From positions 1 to 60,797 of the forward strand of contig CAZJGG010000009.1 in the NCBI GenBank assembly GCA_964545475.1: 60,797 nt of DNA. Direction: 5' to 3'. Each line of letters starts with the position of its first letter. The stretch's first letter is position 1. Below the pieces are notes generated by a model. That model made no database searches, was not told the DNA's origin, and saw only the letters and a list, made by a program, of their open reading frames with translations. Positions 1 to 7,988 of the stretch are shown here, one piece after another. This DNA is from CAZJGG01 sp964545475 (lineage in GTDB: Bacteria > Bacillota > Clostridia > Lachnospirales > JAISER01). Both the position numbers and the translations under genes were made by a program.

Positions 1-14
1 AATTTTTTATTTAA

Positions 15-28
15 TATTCAACACGCCC
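15..28. mobile_element. Terminal end of a family A MITE-like repeat
   Basis: The sequence tattcaacacgccc matches the terminal inverted repeat of the elements at 12058-12163, 37811-37860 and 50125-50231. The rest of this copy is cut off by the window start or lost. It abuts the stop codon of the transposase gene. Confidence 0.6.
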
Positions 29-516
29 TAAAAATAATCCTCTTCCAATTTCATTGGGTTCATGTCTATGTATTGCCATACCTCTTGATACCCGTTTTCA
101 TTGCGGATAATGCGGTCATTAAACGATTTTTGCCAGATTTTTTTATTAAATGGCGGATAATCGCCTTTTTTAACACCATCAATATACAGTCTCGTTGTAA
201 TCGTCTTAAATCTCTGCACAATCTCCGATAATGTAGGGAACGACCCCTGTGTCGTTCCGCTCTGTTTGATACATATTATTGCGTGTATATGGTCAGGCAT
301 AACGCTGAATTTATCAATAATTATGACATCGGTTGAAATGTTTAACAACCTTTCTTCGACCATTTTGCCTGCATTGTTCAATATCATCTTATCATCAGTA
401 ATTTCACCAAACAATGGTAATCTGTTTTGCGTACAAATGGTTATAAAATACGCTCCGTTTTGAGAATAATCATAACCATGTAACCGCTGCAATTTTCTCT
501 GTGGCAAATTATCCAT
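28..516 (-). CDS. REP-associated tyrosine transposase (RAYT, Y1/HUH family)
   Basis: A 162-residue single-strand transposase of the IS200-like Y1 superfamily; RAYTs are thought to mobilise REP palindromes. Seen: the N-terminal GAYFITICTQNR motif, the HUH pair in MPDHIHAI, and a C-terminal QYIDMNP motif that holds the likely nucleophilic tyrosine. The length is normal for the family and both catalytic motifs are present, so this copy looks intact. The coding region contains a complete REP palindrome at 233-260, which encodes the residues SGTTQGSFPTL between the HUH motif and the C-terminal helix. A matching REP in opposite orientation lies upstream at 569-596. A degenerate copy of the gene follows at 642-1133. 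No terminal sequences of a larger IS are apparent. Confidence 0.9.
   Translation of the reverse strand: MDNLPQRKLQRLHGYDYSQNGAYFITICTQNRLPLFGEITDDKMILNNAGKMVEERLLNISTDVIIIDKFSVMPDHIHAIICIKQSGTTQGSFPTLSEIVQRFKTITTRLYIDGVKKGDYPPFNKKIWQKSFNDRIIRNENGYQEVWQYIDMNPMKLEEDYF
233..260 (-). repeat. REP palindrome inside the transposase gene
   Basis: An inverted repeat GGAACGAC-(6)-GTCGTTCC with flanks gtag and gc. It is translated in frame as part of the transposase and is the reverse complement of the REP at 569-596. Confidence 0.8.
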
Positions 517-568
517 TCAAAATTCACCTCATTATGTATTCAATTTATGGTGATATAATATTTGAGAA

Positions 569-596
569 GCGGAACGACACAGGGGTCGTTCCCTAC
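569..596 (+). repeat. REP palindrome upstream of the transposase
   Basis: GC-GGAACGAC-(6)-GTCGTTCC-CTAC, lying about 50 bp upstream of the transposase start and oriented opposite to the copy inside the gene. Confidence 0.8.
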
Positions 597-641
597 ATTG
601 TACGTTGACAATTTAATATTGTGAGTTAAGGTGAGATTATA

Positions 642-1133
642 TAAATAATCCTTATCTTTTTTTCATACCCTTTATAAACACCGTGTTTCCAAGCCATACC
701 TCTTGATACCCGTTTTCATTACGGATAATGCGGTCATTAACAATTTTTTTCAGATATTTTTATTGAATGGTGGATAATCGCCTTTTTTAACACCATCAAT
801 ATACAGTCTCGTTGTAATCGTCTTAAATCTCTGCACAATCTCCGATAATGTAGGGAACGACCCCTGTGTCGTTCCGCTCTGTTTGATACATATTATTGCG
901 TGTATATGGTCAGGCATAACGCTGAATTTATCAATAATTATGACATCGGTTGAAATGTTTAACAACCTTTCTTCGACCATTTTGCCTGCATTGTTCAATA
1001 TCATCTTATCATCAGTAATTTCACCAAACAATGGTAATCTGTTTTGCGTACAAATGGTTATAAAATACGCTCCGTTTTGAGAATAATCATAACCATGTAA
1101 CCGCTGCAATTTTCTCTGTGGCAAATTATCCAT
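642..1133 (-). pseudogene. Truncated second copy of the RAYT transposase
   Basis: The first ~124 codons are those of the neighbouring intact gene, including the HIH motif. A one-base length change near 745-760 then shifts the frame and stops translation after FNKNI. The region that would encode the C-terminal tyrosine motif YIxxNP is still recognisable as DNA down to about 640 but is out of frame and diverged. Lacking its nucleophile, the product cannot act as a transposase. The near-perfect match of the 5' part suggests a recent duplication or gene conversion. Confidence 0.85.
850..877 (-). repeat. REP palindrome inside the transposase pseudogene
   Basis: Copy of the 233-260 REP, 617 bp further on, in the same relative place. 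Confidence 0.8.
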
Positions 1134-1185
1134 TCAAAATTCACCTCATTATGTATTCAATTTATGGTGATATAATATTTGAGAA

Positions 1186-1213
1186 GCGGAACGACACAGG
1201 GGTCGTTCCCTAC
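1186..1213 (+). repeat. REP palindrome upstream of the transposase pseudogene
   Basis: Copy of the 569-596 REP, 617 bp further on. Confidence 0.8.
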
Positions 1214-1247
1214 ATTGTACGTTGAAGTGCTTCAAACCAATATTCTT

Positions 1248-1535
1248 TTATTGCTTATTATTTATTTGACACTGGATAGCTAATTCTATTATCTGTATAA
1301 AATAAACACATATAGGAAAAAGCGTAATGTATAAATATTGAACTGGATTAAACGATACAATTCTAAAATAAGCTAAAACTGCACTTAATGCAAACAATAG
1401 TGACAACGTAGTACTAATATAAAGCAAGTATCCCACTTCAAATGATTTTAATTTAATAATTTTGTTTATTAATACTATGAAAAAACATAAAAATATTATT
1501 GAATGTAACATAGCAAAGAAAATAAACCCCCACAT
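1248..1535 (-). CDS. Small membrane protein of unknown function
   Basis: About 95 residues with three strongly hydrophobic stretches (near the start, the middle and the end), so probably a three-span membrane protein with a short polar tail. I do not recognise a family. I place the start at the internal ATG (MWGFIFF) because a ggaggt ribosome site lies 7 bases before it; the first ATG at 1550 overlaps that site and has no ribosome site of its own. It sits between the transposase repeats and the purine permease, reading in the same direction as the permease, and may be accessory DNA. Confidence 0.6.
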   Translation of the reverse strand: MWGFIFFAMLHSIIFLCFFIVLINKIIKLKSFEVGYLLYISTTLSLLFALSAVLAYFRIVSFNPVQYLYITLFPICVYFIQIIELAIQCQINNKQ

Positions 1536-1553
1536 ATAACCAACCTCCATAAT

Positions 1554-1595
1554 AAAAAGCTTAGAACCTGTTCAAAGTACAAGTTTAAGCTTTTT
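1554..1595 (-). terminator. Hairpin after the purine permease
   Basis: AAAAAGCTTA pairs with TAAGCTTTTT around a loop, giving an A/T-flanked stem directly after the permease stop codon. The loop contains agaacctgttcaaagt, the end sequence of family B palindromic elements, so the hairpin may be a remnant of one. Confidence 0.6.
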
Positions 1596-1606
1596 ATTAT
1601 ATTATA

Positions 1607-2968
1607 TTACCCAAAGAAAATAATTTGAACTAAGAACAATAGCGAAATAAACCACATTAATGGGCTTATTTCTTTAAACTTACCGGCAGAAATTTTAACA
1701 ATTACATAAGTCAAAAACCCGAAAATAAGACCGTGAGAAATTGAGTAAAACAACGGCATTGTAATAACTGTTACGCCAAGGGGCAAAAGTTCTTCTAAGT
1801 TATCAAGCTTTAAATGCATAATAGGTTCCATCATTAAAAGCCCAACCACAACAAGAGCGGTAGCAGTCGCAAATGCCGGAATTGTTAAAAATATTGGGGA
1901 AAATAAAAGGCTTAATGCGAAAAATGCCGCTGTTACCATAGCTGTAAGGCCTGTTCTTCCGCCTTCCTGAACGCCTGCTGCACTTTCAATATAAGTTGTA
2001 GTTGTAGATGTTCCTAAAACTGCGCCAACAGACGTTGCCACTGCATCCGCCAAAAGCGCTTGGTCAGATTTTTCAAGCTTACCGTATTTGTCAAGCATTT
2101 TAGCTTTGCTGGCAACTCCAGATAACGTGCCGAGAGTATCAAAAACATCAACAAAGAAAAACGCAAATGTAACTGTAAGAAACGCCATAATGTTTTCTCC
2201 GCTTGAAAAAGCTTCCTGAAAGCCGGAAAAGCAAATTCCAAGAGTTGGAGCAAGGCTTGGTGGCAATGATACAAGGCTTTCCGGAATAAGAGGAAAAAGC
2301 CCAGCTTCAAAATCAATTATATACCAACCGGAGACTTGAGCAATTATGCCTAAAACCCATGTAATAACAATACCAATAAGAAGCGCAGCTTTAACTTTTT
2401 TAATTAGTAGAAAAATAGTAATAGCAATACCAATAAGCGCAAGAGCCGGAGCAGCTTGCTTAACATCACCCATTGCAACAAAGGTTGCTGGATCCCCTAC
2501 TACAACACCGGCATTTTTAAAACCGATAAAAACAATAAACAACCCTATACCTGCACCTACTGCATGTTTAAGCGTAAGGGGGATAGCATTAAAAATTTTC
2601 GTTCTTATTCCGCTTAAGCTTAATAAACAGAAAACTAAGCCCTCAGTTAAAACACATGCAAGAGCAAACTGCGGAGAATGCCCCATACCAATAACAACGG
2701 AAAACGCAAAAAACGCATTAAGCCCCATACCCGGCGCAAGAGCAAAGGGTAAGTTGGCTAAAAGCCCCATTAAAACTGTACCAATAATTGCAGCTAAAGC
2801 AGTTGCCACAAACACAGCTCCCGTATCCATGCCGGAAGCCCCTAAAATATTAGGGTTTACCGCCAAAATATAAGCCATTGTAGCAAACGTTGTAATTCCC
2901 GCCCAAAACTCAGTCTTAACGTCAGTACCCTTTTCTTTTAATTTAAAAAAACTTTCTGTTGCAGACAT
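1607..2968 (-). CDS. NCS2 family purine permease (AzgA/PbuG-like)
   Basis: A 453-residue polytopic membrane protein that imports hypoxanthine, guanine or adenine, probably by cation symport. Seen: the N-terminal EFWAGITTFATMAYILAVNP motif, the LAPGMGLNAFFAF segment, the family motif FVDVFDTLGTLSGVA near the middle, and TTTTYIESAAGVQEGGRTGLT, all typical of the AzgA branch. Length is normal. A cctcct-complement ribosome site lies 6 bases upstream. The preceding gene on the same strand ends only 28 bases away, leaving no room for a purine riboswitch. The exact purine substrate cannot be told from sequence. Confidence 0.92.
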   Translation of the reverse strand: MSATESFFKLKEKGTDVKTEFWAGITTFATMAYILAVNPNILGASGMDTGAVFVATALAAIIGTVLMGLLANLPFALAPGMGLNAFFAFSVVIGMGHSPQFALACVLTEGLVFCLLSLSGIRTKIFNAIPLTLKHAVGAGIGLFIVFIGFKNAGVVVGDPATFVAMGDVKQAAPALALIGIAITIFLLIKKVKAALLIGIVITWVLGIIAQVSGWYIIDFEAGLFPLIPESLVSLPPSLAPTLGICFSGFQEAFSSGENIMAFLTVTFAFFFVDVFDTLGTLSGVASKAKMLDKYGKLEKSDQALLADAVATSVGAVLGTSTTTTYIESAAGVQEGGRTGLTAMVTAAFFALSLLFSPIFLTIPAFATATALVVVGLLMMEPIMHLKLDNLEELLPLGVTVITMPLFYSISHGLIFGFLTYVIVKISAGKFKEISPLMWFISLLFLVQIIFFG

Positions 2969-2996
2969 CTAGTTCCTCCTGCCAAATTAAATATTT

Positions 2997-5501
2997 TCAA
3001 ACAACAAATTTTTTGGCTTGCGAAAAGCCCAATGGTGATTTTGCTTTTATTCTTATAAATATGGTTTTGCCTTGTGGCACATTAACGGCTTTTATGGTGC
3101 TTGACGACACACTTTTCCATTTTGTTTTTTTTGTGTCTGTCAAAACTGGATCTGTTTCACTTATGTCATTATCTTGCACAGCGTATTGCAGGTTTTTAAA
3201 AGTAAGTGCATTATCGTTAAGTGTTATTGTAATGTCCATATAATTATCGCCCGGTTTTTTGTTCAGCTTTTCGTTTGGTGTAGTTACAATAGAAACATCG
3301 GGTGCATTGGGTGAAACTACAACCTTTACCGACTTTTTGGCTTGGGAATCCGGGTAATCGTCGTTTTCCATTGCCCTAACAAATACATATTCCATTGGGT
3401 TGCCTTCTGCAAGCGTTGGGTATGTTTTGCCATTTGGTTCTGCTGGGCATGAAAGCCAGTTCATATCGTTTAAATCGTCCACAACAGGCGCTATTTGAAA
3501 CTGCAAGCTATTACTATAATCTTTGCTAAAAATAAGCTGTGTTGTTCCTGCAATACCGGATGCCATCGATTTTACGCTTACGCTTGGGGCTTTAGGGGCA
3601 GAAATATTCGATTGCGTTAACACAAGGCTGTCAAGCAGCTCACCAGGCTGTTTGTAAGGGCTAACGAGTATGGTATACCCCGCCTTTGCCGATATGCCCA
3701 AAACCGTATTTTTGCTTATCTTTTTCCACGTTGGATTTTTGCCTGGTATTTGCACGGCGTACTGATAATTCTTTAAATCACCGTCAAATGAATTCGGATG
3801 AAATTCTAAATCTATTGCGGACACCTTTTTACTGCCTTTTTTTACAGTAAAATAGTCGCCCGGTGATGTTTTGATGCCGCCGTTATAAGTCCATTGTGCA
3901 TATATGGTGCTGTCTTCTGTAAATACAGTGTTTGCAGTAACCTCTATGCCGCCAGTTGCAGCTGTAAACCAACCGTTAAAGTCATGGCTTGTGCGTGTCG
4001 GCGTGGGCAGGGTTGCAAGCTTACCATCTGCGTCGGTTGTTCCGCTAGTAGGCGTTACTGCACCGCCGTTAGGGTCAAAGGTGATGGTGATAATGAGGGA
4101 TGCCGCCGTGACAGCCGCCGTTGGCGCACTTGGAATTGTACCGCTTTCAACGCTAGAGCTAATCTCAATAATTATCGTTTTGCCAATATCGTCCTCGACC
4201 ACGGTATAAGTAGAAGCCGTACCTTTTTCAACGCCGCCTACTTTCCACGAATAGCTCAGAGTGCCGGAGTTGTTGCCGTCCACAAGTGTAGCGTTCAGTG
4301 TATCGCCTACCTTCGGGCTGGTGTTGCTAATGGTTGCCATGCCGGTCAAAGCTGTACCCGCCACAATCTTTAAGTATTTATGTTCATAGTGCCATGTGTA
4401 TGTGTTGTTTTCTACTGTGGCAGGCTCGCCGCTCACATTCTTGCTCCATGTGGCGGTGTAGGTCGGAATATTGATGATTGGCTGTGTATAAGTCGCGCCA
4501 TTGTTGGCGATTATCGTGACAGAACTCTCGATATTACAAGGGGTAGCGGTAATGCCTGCAGTTCCGCTCCGAATCAGCCCCACTTTTCCGGAAATTGTTA
4601 AAGAGCCTGTGTTAGTAGTAAAGTGGTCGAAGCCGTTGATGCAACCAGTGATATTACCAATCTCCCCAGCGATTATTAAATCGCCTCTAGAGTAGGAAAT
4701 AGCATCTGTACCACCATCCGAACTGGTATTAGTAATATTGCCCACCGTGCCGGAGATTACGCTGCTGCCACCATCCAAGTTACCGATATTGATGGCATTA
4801 AAGTATTCTATAGTGATATCGCCTACTGTGCCGGCTATGTTTAGGGTATCACCTATTGACATGCCATAAGCACTGGCGACAATATTTCCGACTTTGCCGG
4901 ACTCAGAAATTGTTAAATTACCACCGGCAACAATGCCCGTTCGTCCAGTGATATCGCCGATAACGCCGTTAATTGTTAAATTGCCATTGGATAAAATACC
5001 AACGTTTGAACCTATGGCACTTTTGATATCGCCAATCTCACCGTCAATCGTAAGGTTACCGTTTTCCGCAATAATCGCACCGCCGTCACTGCTTATAGAT
5101 ACGCCCGAACCTGCCCCTGTAATTGTAATATCGTCATTGGACAAGAGACTAAGCGTAGGCCAATAGTTTAAGTCCCTGTAGCGGCTATACATTTTGAGCG
5201 TGTTGTCTAAGGTAATATTGGTAGCGTCTTCAACGTAAACCGACCAGCCCCCAATCGTGCCATCGCCTTTCAGCGTAAGCGGATCGTTACCAGATACAGT
5301 GACCTTCTTATTCGTATGATCAATAGTAAATCTGCCTACGAATTCCTCATCAGTCATGTTTGTATTTATTTGAGCGAAGTCAAGAGTATTCGGGTCTGAA
5401 AAAGATGTCACTGCGAAAGCCACCGTCGGCATCACCCCCACCGCCAACATTACTACGAGCAACAGAGACAGAACCTTTTGCAATGGTTTAATAATTTTCA
5501 T
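2997..5501 (-). CDS. Large secreted repeat protein with InlB-type repeat and C-terminal three-part module
   Basis: An 834-residue exported protein. Seen in order: a signal peptide (about 1-30, ending VAFA); about seven tandem repeats of 23-30 residues (roughly 110-320) built on LTIxGxIGDI, which should form a parallel beta-helix; an Ig-like segment with YSWKVGG and DDIGKTIIIEI; a Listeria-Bacteroides (InlB-type) repeat around FDPNGG and FNGWFTAATGG; and three diverged modules (about 555-834) each with a YAV/W-K-x-(V/I)-S pattern. The same three modules end the 5'-nucleotidase at 12307-15309. No LPXTG or SLH anchor is visible, so the C-terminal region may attach the protein to the wall; that is inference. 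Parts of the N-terminal coding region are clearly richer in G+C than neighbouring genes (about 57% over 4081-4140). Adhesin or surface role is a guess. Confidence 0.75.
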   Translation of the reverse strand: MKIIKPLQKVLSLLLVVMLAVGVMPTVAFAVTSFSDPNTLDFAQINTNMTDEEFVGRFTIDHTNKKVTVSGNDPLTLKGDGTIGGWSVYVEDATNITLDNTLKMYSRYRDLNYWPTLSLLSNDDITITGAGSGVSISSDGGAIIAENGNLTIDGEIGDIKSAIGSNVGILSNGNLTINGVIGDITGRTGIVAGGNLTISESGKVGNIVASAYGMSIGDTLNIAGTVGDITIEYFNAINIGNLDGGSSVISGTVGNITNTSSDGGTDAISYSRGDLIIAGEIGNITGCINGFDHFTTNTGSLTISGKVGLIRSGTAGITATPCNIESSVTIIANNGATYTQPIINIPTYTATWSKNVSGEPATVENNTYTWHYEHKYLKIVAGTALTGMATISNTSPKVGDTLNATLVDGNNSGTLSYSWKVGGVEKGTASTYTVVEDDIGKTIIIEISSSVESGTIPSAPTAAVTAASLIITITFDPNGGAVTPTSGTTDADGKLATLPTPTRTSHDFNGWFTAATGGIEVTANTVFTEDSTIYAQWTYNGGIKTSPGDYFTVKKGSKKVSAIDLEFHPNSFDGDLKNYQYAVQIPGKNPTWKKISKNTVLGISAKAGYTILVSPYKQPGELLDSLVLTQSNISAPKAPSVSVKSMASGIAGTTQLIFSKDYSNSLQFQIAPVVDDLNDMNWLSCPAEPNGKTYPTLAEGNPMEYVFVRAMENDDYPDSQAKKSVKVVVSPNAPDVSIVTTPNEKLNKKPGDNYMDITITLNDNALTFKNLQYAVQDNDISETDPVLTDTKKTKWKSVSSSTIKAVNVPQGKTIFIRIKAKSPLGFSQAKKFVV

Positions 5502-5539
5502 TTCTTTATTCCTCCTCGATTATTTTAGTTGTCGTATAC

Positions 5540-6220
5540 CTATGCTGTCTCCCCGCCGTCAATAGGAATGAACTGCCCTGTAATATAAGAAGCTTCTTTA
5601 GATGCCAAAAAGGCAAAAAGCGCCGCAACCTCTTCCGGGCTTGCATGGCGTTTAAACGGAATGCCCTCGTTAACCTTTTCAAGCATTTCATCGGTGTATT
5701 CTGCCCTTTGCATTGGCGTAAGCACGTAACCCGGGCAAATCGAGTTAGCCCTTAGCCATGGTGCAAATTCAAGCGCAATTGTTTTTGCCAGCAAAATCAC
5801 CCCGCTTTTGATGCATTGTAATCGGCATAAAACGGATGACCTTCCATTCCGTTTGTAGAAGCTGTAAACAATATCACCCCGCTTTTTTTCTTTTCCATTC
5901 TTTTAATTGCTTCCTGGGAGCATAAAAACATTCCCCCCAAATTAACACGTAACACCTTTTGCCATTGAGAATACTCAGAACCTGTGTTCAATAAGCTGTC
6001 ACCCGCCTTTGAAAGCAATTATTCCGCCATTCTTTGTTGCGGGGGCTCGACATAATTTTTTTATTATGCCTTCGCCGCCGCGCCGCAAATGGCGAAAAAT
6101 CGCTGTTTCAAATTCGGGCAACCCATTATTGAACACAGGTTCTCAATTTCAATAAATGGTTTCCTGAAGCCCCACCTGTTATGACAACTTTTTACCGGAT
6201 AAATCCTTGTAAACTGACAT
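5540..6220 (-). pseudogene. Short-chain dehydrogenase/reductase, broken by frameshifts and an inserted palindrome
   Basis: Reading from the ATG at 6220 (after gggagag) gives MSVYKDLSGKK, then a frameshift in an A run near 6190, then VVITGGASG, the Rossmann glycine motif. Family B element 5977-6143 follows in place of roughly 90 residues that an SDR should have here. After it come WQKVLRVNLGGMFLCSQ and the catalytic YxxxK region (YADYNASKAG), then a one-base loss in a G run near 5803, then ILLAKTIALE, NSICPGYV and the C-terminal GQFIPIDGGETA. At least three lesions make it non-functional. The original product was probably a ~250-residue glucose/3-oxoacyl-ACP-type SDR; its substrate is unknown. 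Confidence 0.88.
5977..6143. mobile_element. Family B palindromic element (copy 1), inside the SDR pseudogene
   Basis: Begins AGAACCTGTGTTCAATA and ends with its exact reverse complement; the two halves continue to match imperfectly towards the centre, so one strand can fold into a single long hairpin. It has no coding capacity. Size and ends resemble the elements at 6964-7128 and 38930-39096. Confidence 0.75.
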
Positions 6221-6327
6221 AACAAATCTCTCCCTCTATTTTTAATCATATTAACGCAAATAAATGCAAAAAACAAGTTGTATTTTTAAAAAATCAATGA
6301 TAAAATTCTACCAAGGAGTTGTATTTT

Positions 6328-6684
6328 ATGACCAAAAAAGATATAATCCAATACTGCTTAACTTTTCCATCTGCCTATGAGGATTATCCATTTGATGACG
6401 TTACAACGGTTCTCCGGCATTTGTCAAACAAAAAAATGTTTGCTTTAATTAGCGAAAAAGATGACGAAGTTTACATTGCTGTTAAATGTGATCCATTAAA
6501 AGCCGAAATTTTAAGAAGCACATATAAATCCGTAACACCGGGTTACCATTTTAACAAAAAGCATTGGAATACCATTGCTGTTAACGGCGATGCACCGAAA
6601 CAGGAAATACATGATTGGATAAACGACAGCTTTAACTTAACAAAACCTAAAACAAAAAAGGTTAAACCAAATGACACTGTTTGA
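6328..6684 (+). CDS. MmcQ/YjbR family protein
   Basis: A 118-residue small protein of the MmcQ/YjbR family, whose fold resembles a DNA-binding domain; the biochemical role is not established. Seen: the N-terminal LTFPSAYEDYPFD motif, the central KMFALISEKDDEVYIAVKCDP strand region and the TPGYHFNKKHWNTI motif typical of the family. I start at ATG 6328 because aaggag lies 9 bases before it. The tail is lysine-rich. It stands alone, followed by a small gene of the same strand. Confidence 0.85.
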   Translation: MTKKDIIQYCLTFPSAYEDYPFDDVTTVLRHLSNKKMFALISEKDDEVYIAVKCDPLKAEILRSTYKSVTPGYHFNKKHWNTIAVNGDAPKQEIHDWINDSFNLTKPKTKKVKPNDTV

Positions 6685-6749
6685 CAGTATATTTATATTC
6701 TCCTTACAGAAAATAATTATTGTATTATTTTTTGAAAGGAGTTTTTTTT

Positions 6750-6875
6750 ATGGCTAAAGATTCTCAAATCGACAAAAAAGAAGTTCGTAAAAGAAAATGC
6801 GGTTGCGGCCCAACATCTGCCAATGATGAGCTAGACGGCGAAGGCAGAACTAATAAAAAACAATCAAATAAATAA
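6750..6875 (+). CDS. 41-residue basic Cys-rich small protein
   Basis: A short reading frame with a good ribosome site (gaaagga, 9 bases before ATG). The product is highly charged, with the motif RKRKCGCGPTSANDELDGEG in the middle, and ends in a lysine/asparagine-rich tail. Two cysteines in CGC could bind a metal or form a disulphide. I do not recognise a family. Coding status rests on the ribosome site, complete frame and the distinctive motif; it is too short for certainty. Confidence 0.6.
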   Translation: MAKDSQIDKKEVRKRKCGCGPTSANDELDGEGRTNKKQSNK

Positions 6876-6963
6876 ACTGGTCTTGTTGCTTTTAGATTAT
6901 ATATAAAAACAGGCTTTGCAAATGTTTTGGTTTTTTGTTACTATACTCTCAAGGTGTAAATTT

Positions 6964-7128
6964 AGAGCCTGTTCAAAGTCTCGCTTTTGAAGCATTTATG
7001 AGATAATTTTTTGTTCTGCGAGGAAGTGCCGACGACGCATATTCGTAGAATATATGCTAGGAGGCACTGACGATACAGAACAGAAAATTAGCCATAAATG
7101 CGAAAAATGGAGACTTTGAACAGGCTCT
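6964..7128. mobile_element. Family B palindromic element (copy 2)
   Basis: Ends are AGAGCCTGTTCAAAGTCTC and its reverse complement. The halves pair almost throughout: GTTCTG with CAGAAC, GTGCC with GGCAC, and a central hairpin around GCATATTC. Internal AGGAAG and CTGACG segments interrupt the stem and recur in copy 3. It lies between the 41-residue gene and the nucleoside phosphorylase. Confidence 0.8.
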
Positions 7129-7156
7129 TATAACAAAAACTTAAGAGAGGTGTTTT

Positions 7157-7909
7157 ATGAGCATAGTTGAATCATTTGATAATAAAAGTGGCGCAATAAT
7201 AAACCCCGAACATATTGCAAAGCCTTTAAAAAATTTTCCGGAAACCGTTGTAGTAACTTTCGAAGAAAAATGTTATAACTTAATGATAAAAACGGACGGT
7301 GCAGAGAGAATCGGCTCAATGCATGCCGGTCGCATCGTCCCTATACATAAAATTTTATTTAATCAAAAACCTATAGCCTTTTACCATACAATTATGGGTG
7401 GAGCGACATCTGCGGCGCTTTTAGAAGAAGTTATAGCAAAAGGGGGAAGGAAAATTCTATTTTTTGGCTCTTGCGGTTCTTTAGATAACACTGTCACTTC
7501 AGGCCATTTAATAATACCAACCTCCGCTTACCGTGACGAAGGCGTAAGTTATCACTACGCCCCTCCAAGCGACTATATCGAAGTAAAAACAGCTAATGAC
7601 CTATCCCAAATATTTACAGAACTAAACATACCCCACGTAAAAACAAAAACTTGGACCACCGACGGAATTTATAGAGAAACTAGAAATAATATGCTTGCAA
7701 GAAAATCCGAGGGCTGTTTGGTTGTAGAAATGGAGTGCGCTTCTGTTATGGCTGTTGGGGATTTTAGAAATGTTGAAGTTTACCAGTTTTTATATGCGGC
7801 AGACAGTTTATCAGGAGAAAATTGGAATGCCGGAATTTTAACAAATATGCCCCAAAACCTTTATGAAAAACATGTGCGCATTGCATTTGAAGTCGCAAGC
7901 AGGCTTTAA
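7157..7909 (+). CDS. Nucleoside phosphorylase (PNP/UDP family)
   Basis: A 250-residue cytoplasmic enzyme of the purine/uridine phosphorylase family, which splits a nucleoside with phosphate into base and ribose-1-phosphate. Seen: AGRIVPIHK in the N-terminal phosphate region, FGSCGSLD, and the signature VVEMECASVMAVGDFR that binds ribose. Length fits trimeric or hexameric PNP-I enzymes. Ribosome site agagaggtg precedes the ATG. It may salvage nucleosides together with the purine permease at 1607-2968, though they are not an operon. Whether uridine, inosine or adenosine is the substrate is not visible; the family is divergent here. Confidence 0.85.
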   Translation: MSIVESFDNKSGAIINPEHIAKPLKNFPETVVVTFEEKCYNLMIKTDGAERIGSMHAGRIVPIHKILFNQKPIAFYHTIMGGATSAALLEEVIAKGGRKILFFGSCGSLDNTVTSGHLIIPTSAYRDEGVSYHYAPPSDYIEVKTANDLSQIFTELNIPHVKTKTWTTDGIYRETRNNMLARKSEGCLVVEMECASVMAVGDFRNVEVYQFLYAADSLSGENWNAGILTNMPQNLYEKHVRIAFEVASRL

Positions 7910-7988
7910 GCATAAAATCTTTTTTATTGCCAAAAACAACAGTAATAAGTTATAATAAGCTAATGTATAAAAGCAAGGAGCGAAAATT

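Larger units (their letters stand above)
161..1225. repeat. Tandem duplication of the RAYT locus (unit 617 bp)
   Basis: Bases 161-608 recur at 778-1225 as what reads as the same sequence, offset by 617 bp. To the left (about 75-160 against 693-777) the copies are alike but diverged by substitutions and a one-base length change. The unit contains the 5' three quarters of the gene, its start and the upstream REP. Confidence 0.9.

Noticed and set aside
233..1213. REP palindromes as a CRISPR array
   Set aside because: Only two pairs, in alternating orientation, explained by gene duplication; no regular spacers or cas genes.
2969..2996. Possible purine riboswitch before the permease
   Set aside because: Only 28 bases separate it from the gene upstream.
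3894..4373. A 159-codon plus-strand open frame with many cysteines and arginines opposite the secreted repeat protein
   Set aside because: It is a shadow of a G+C-rich repeat gene whose minus-strand frame has a signal peptide and recognised domains; no ribosome site or homology.
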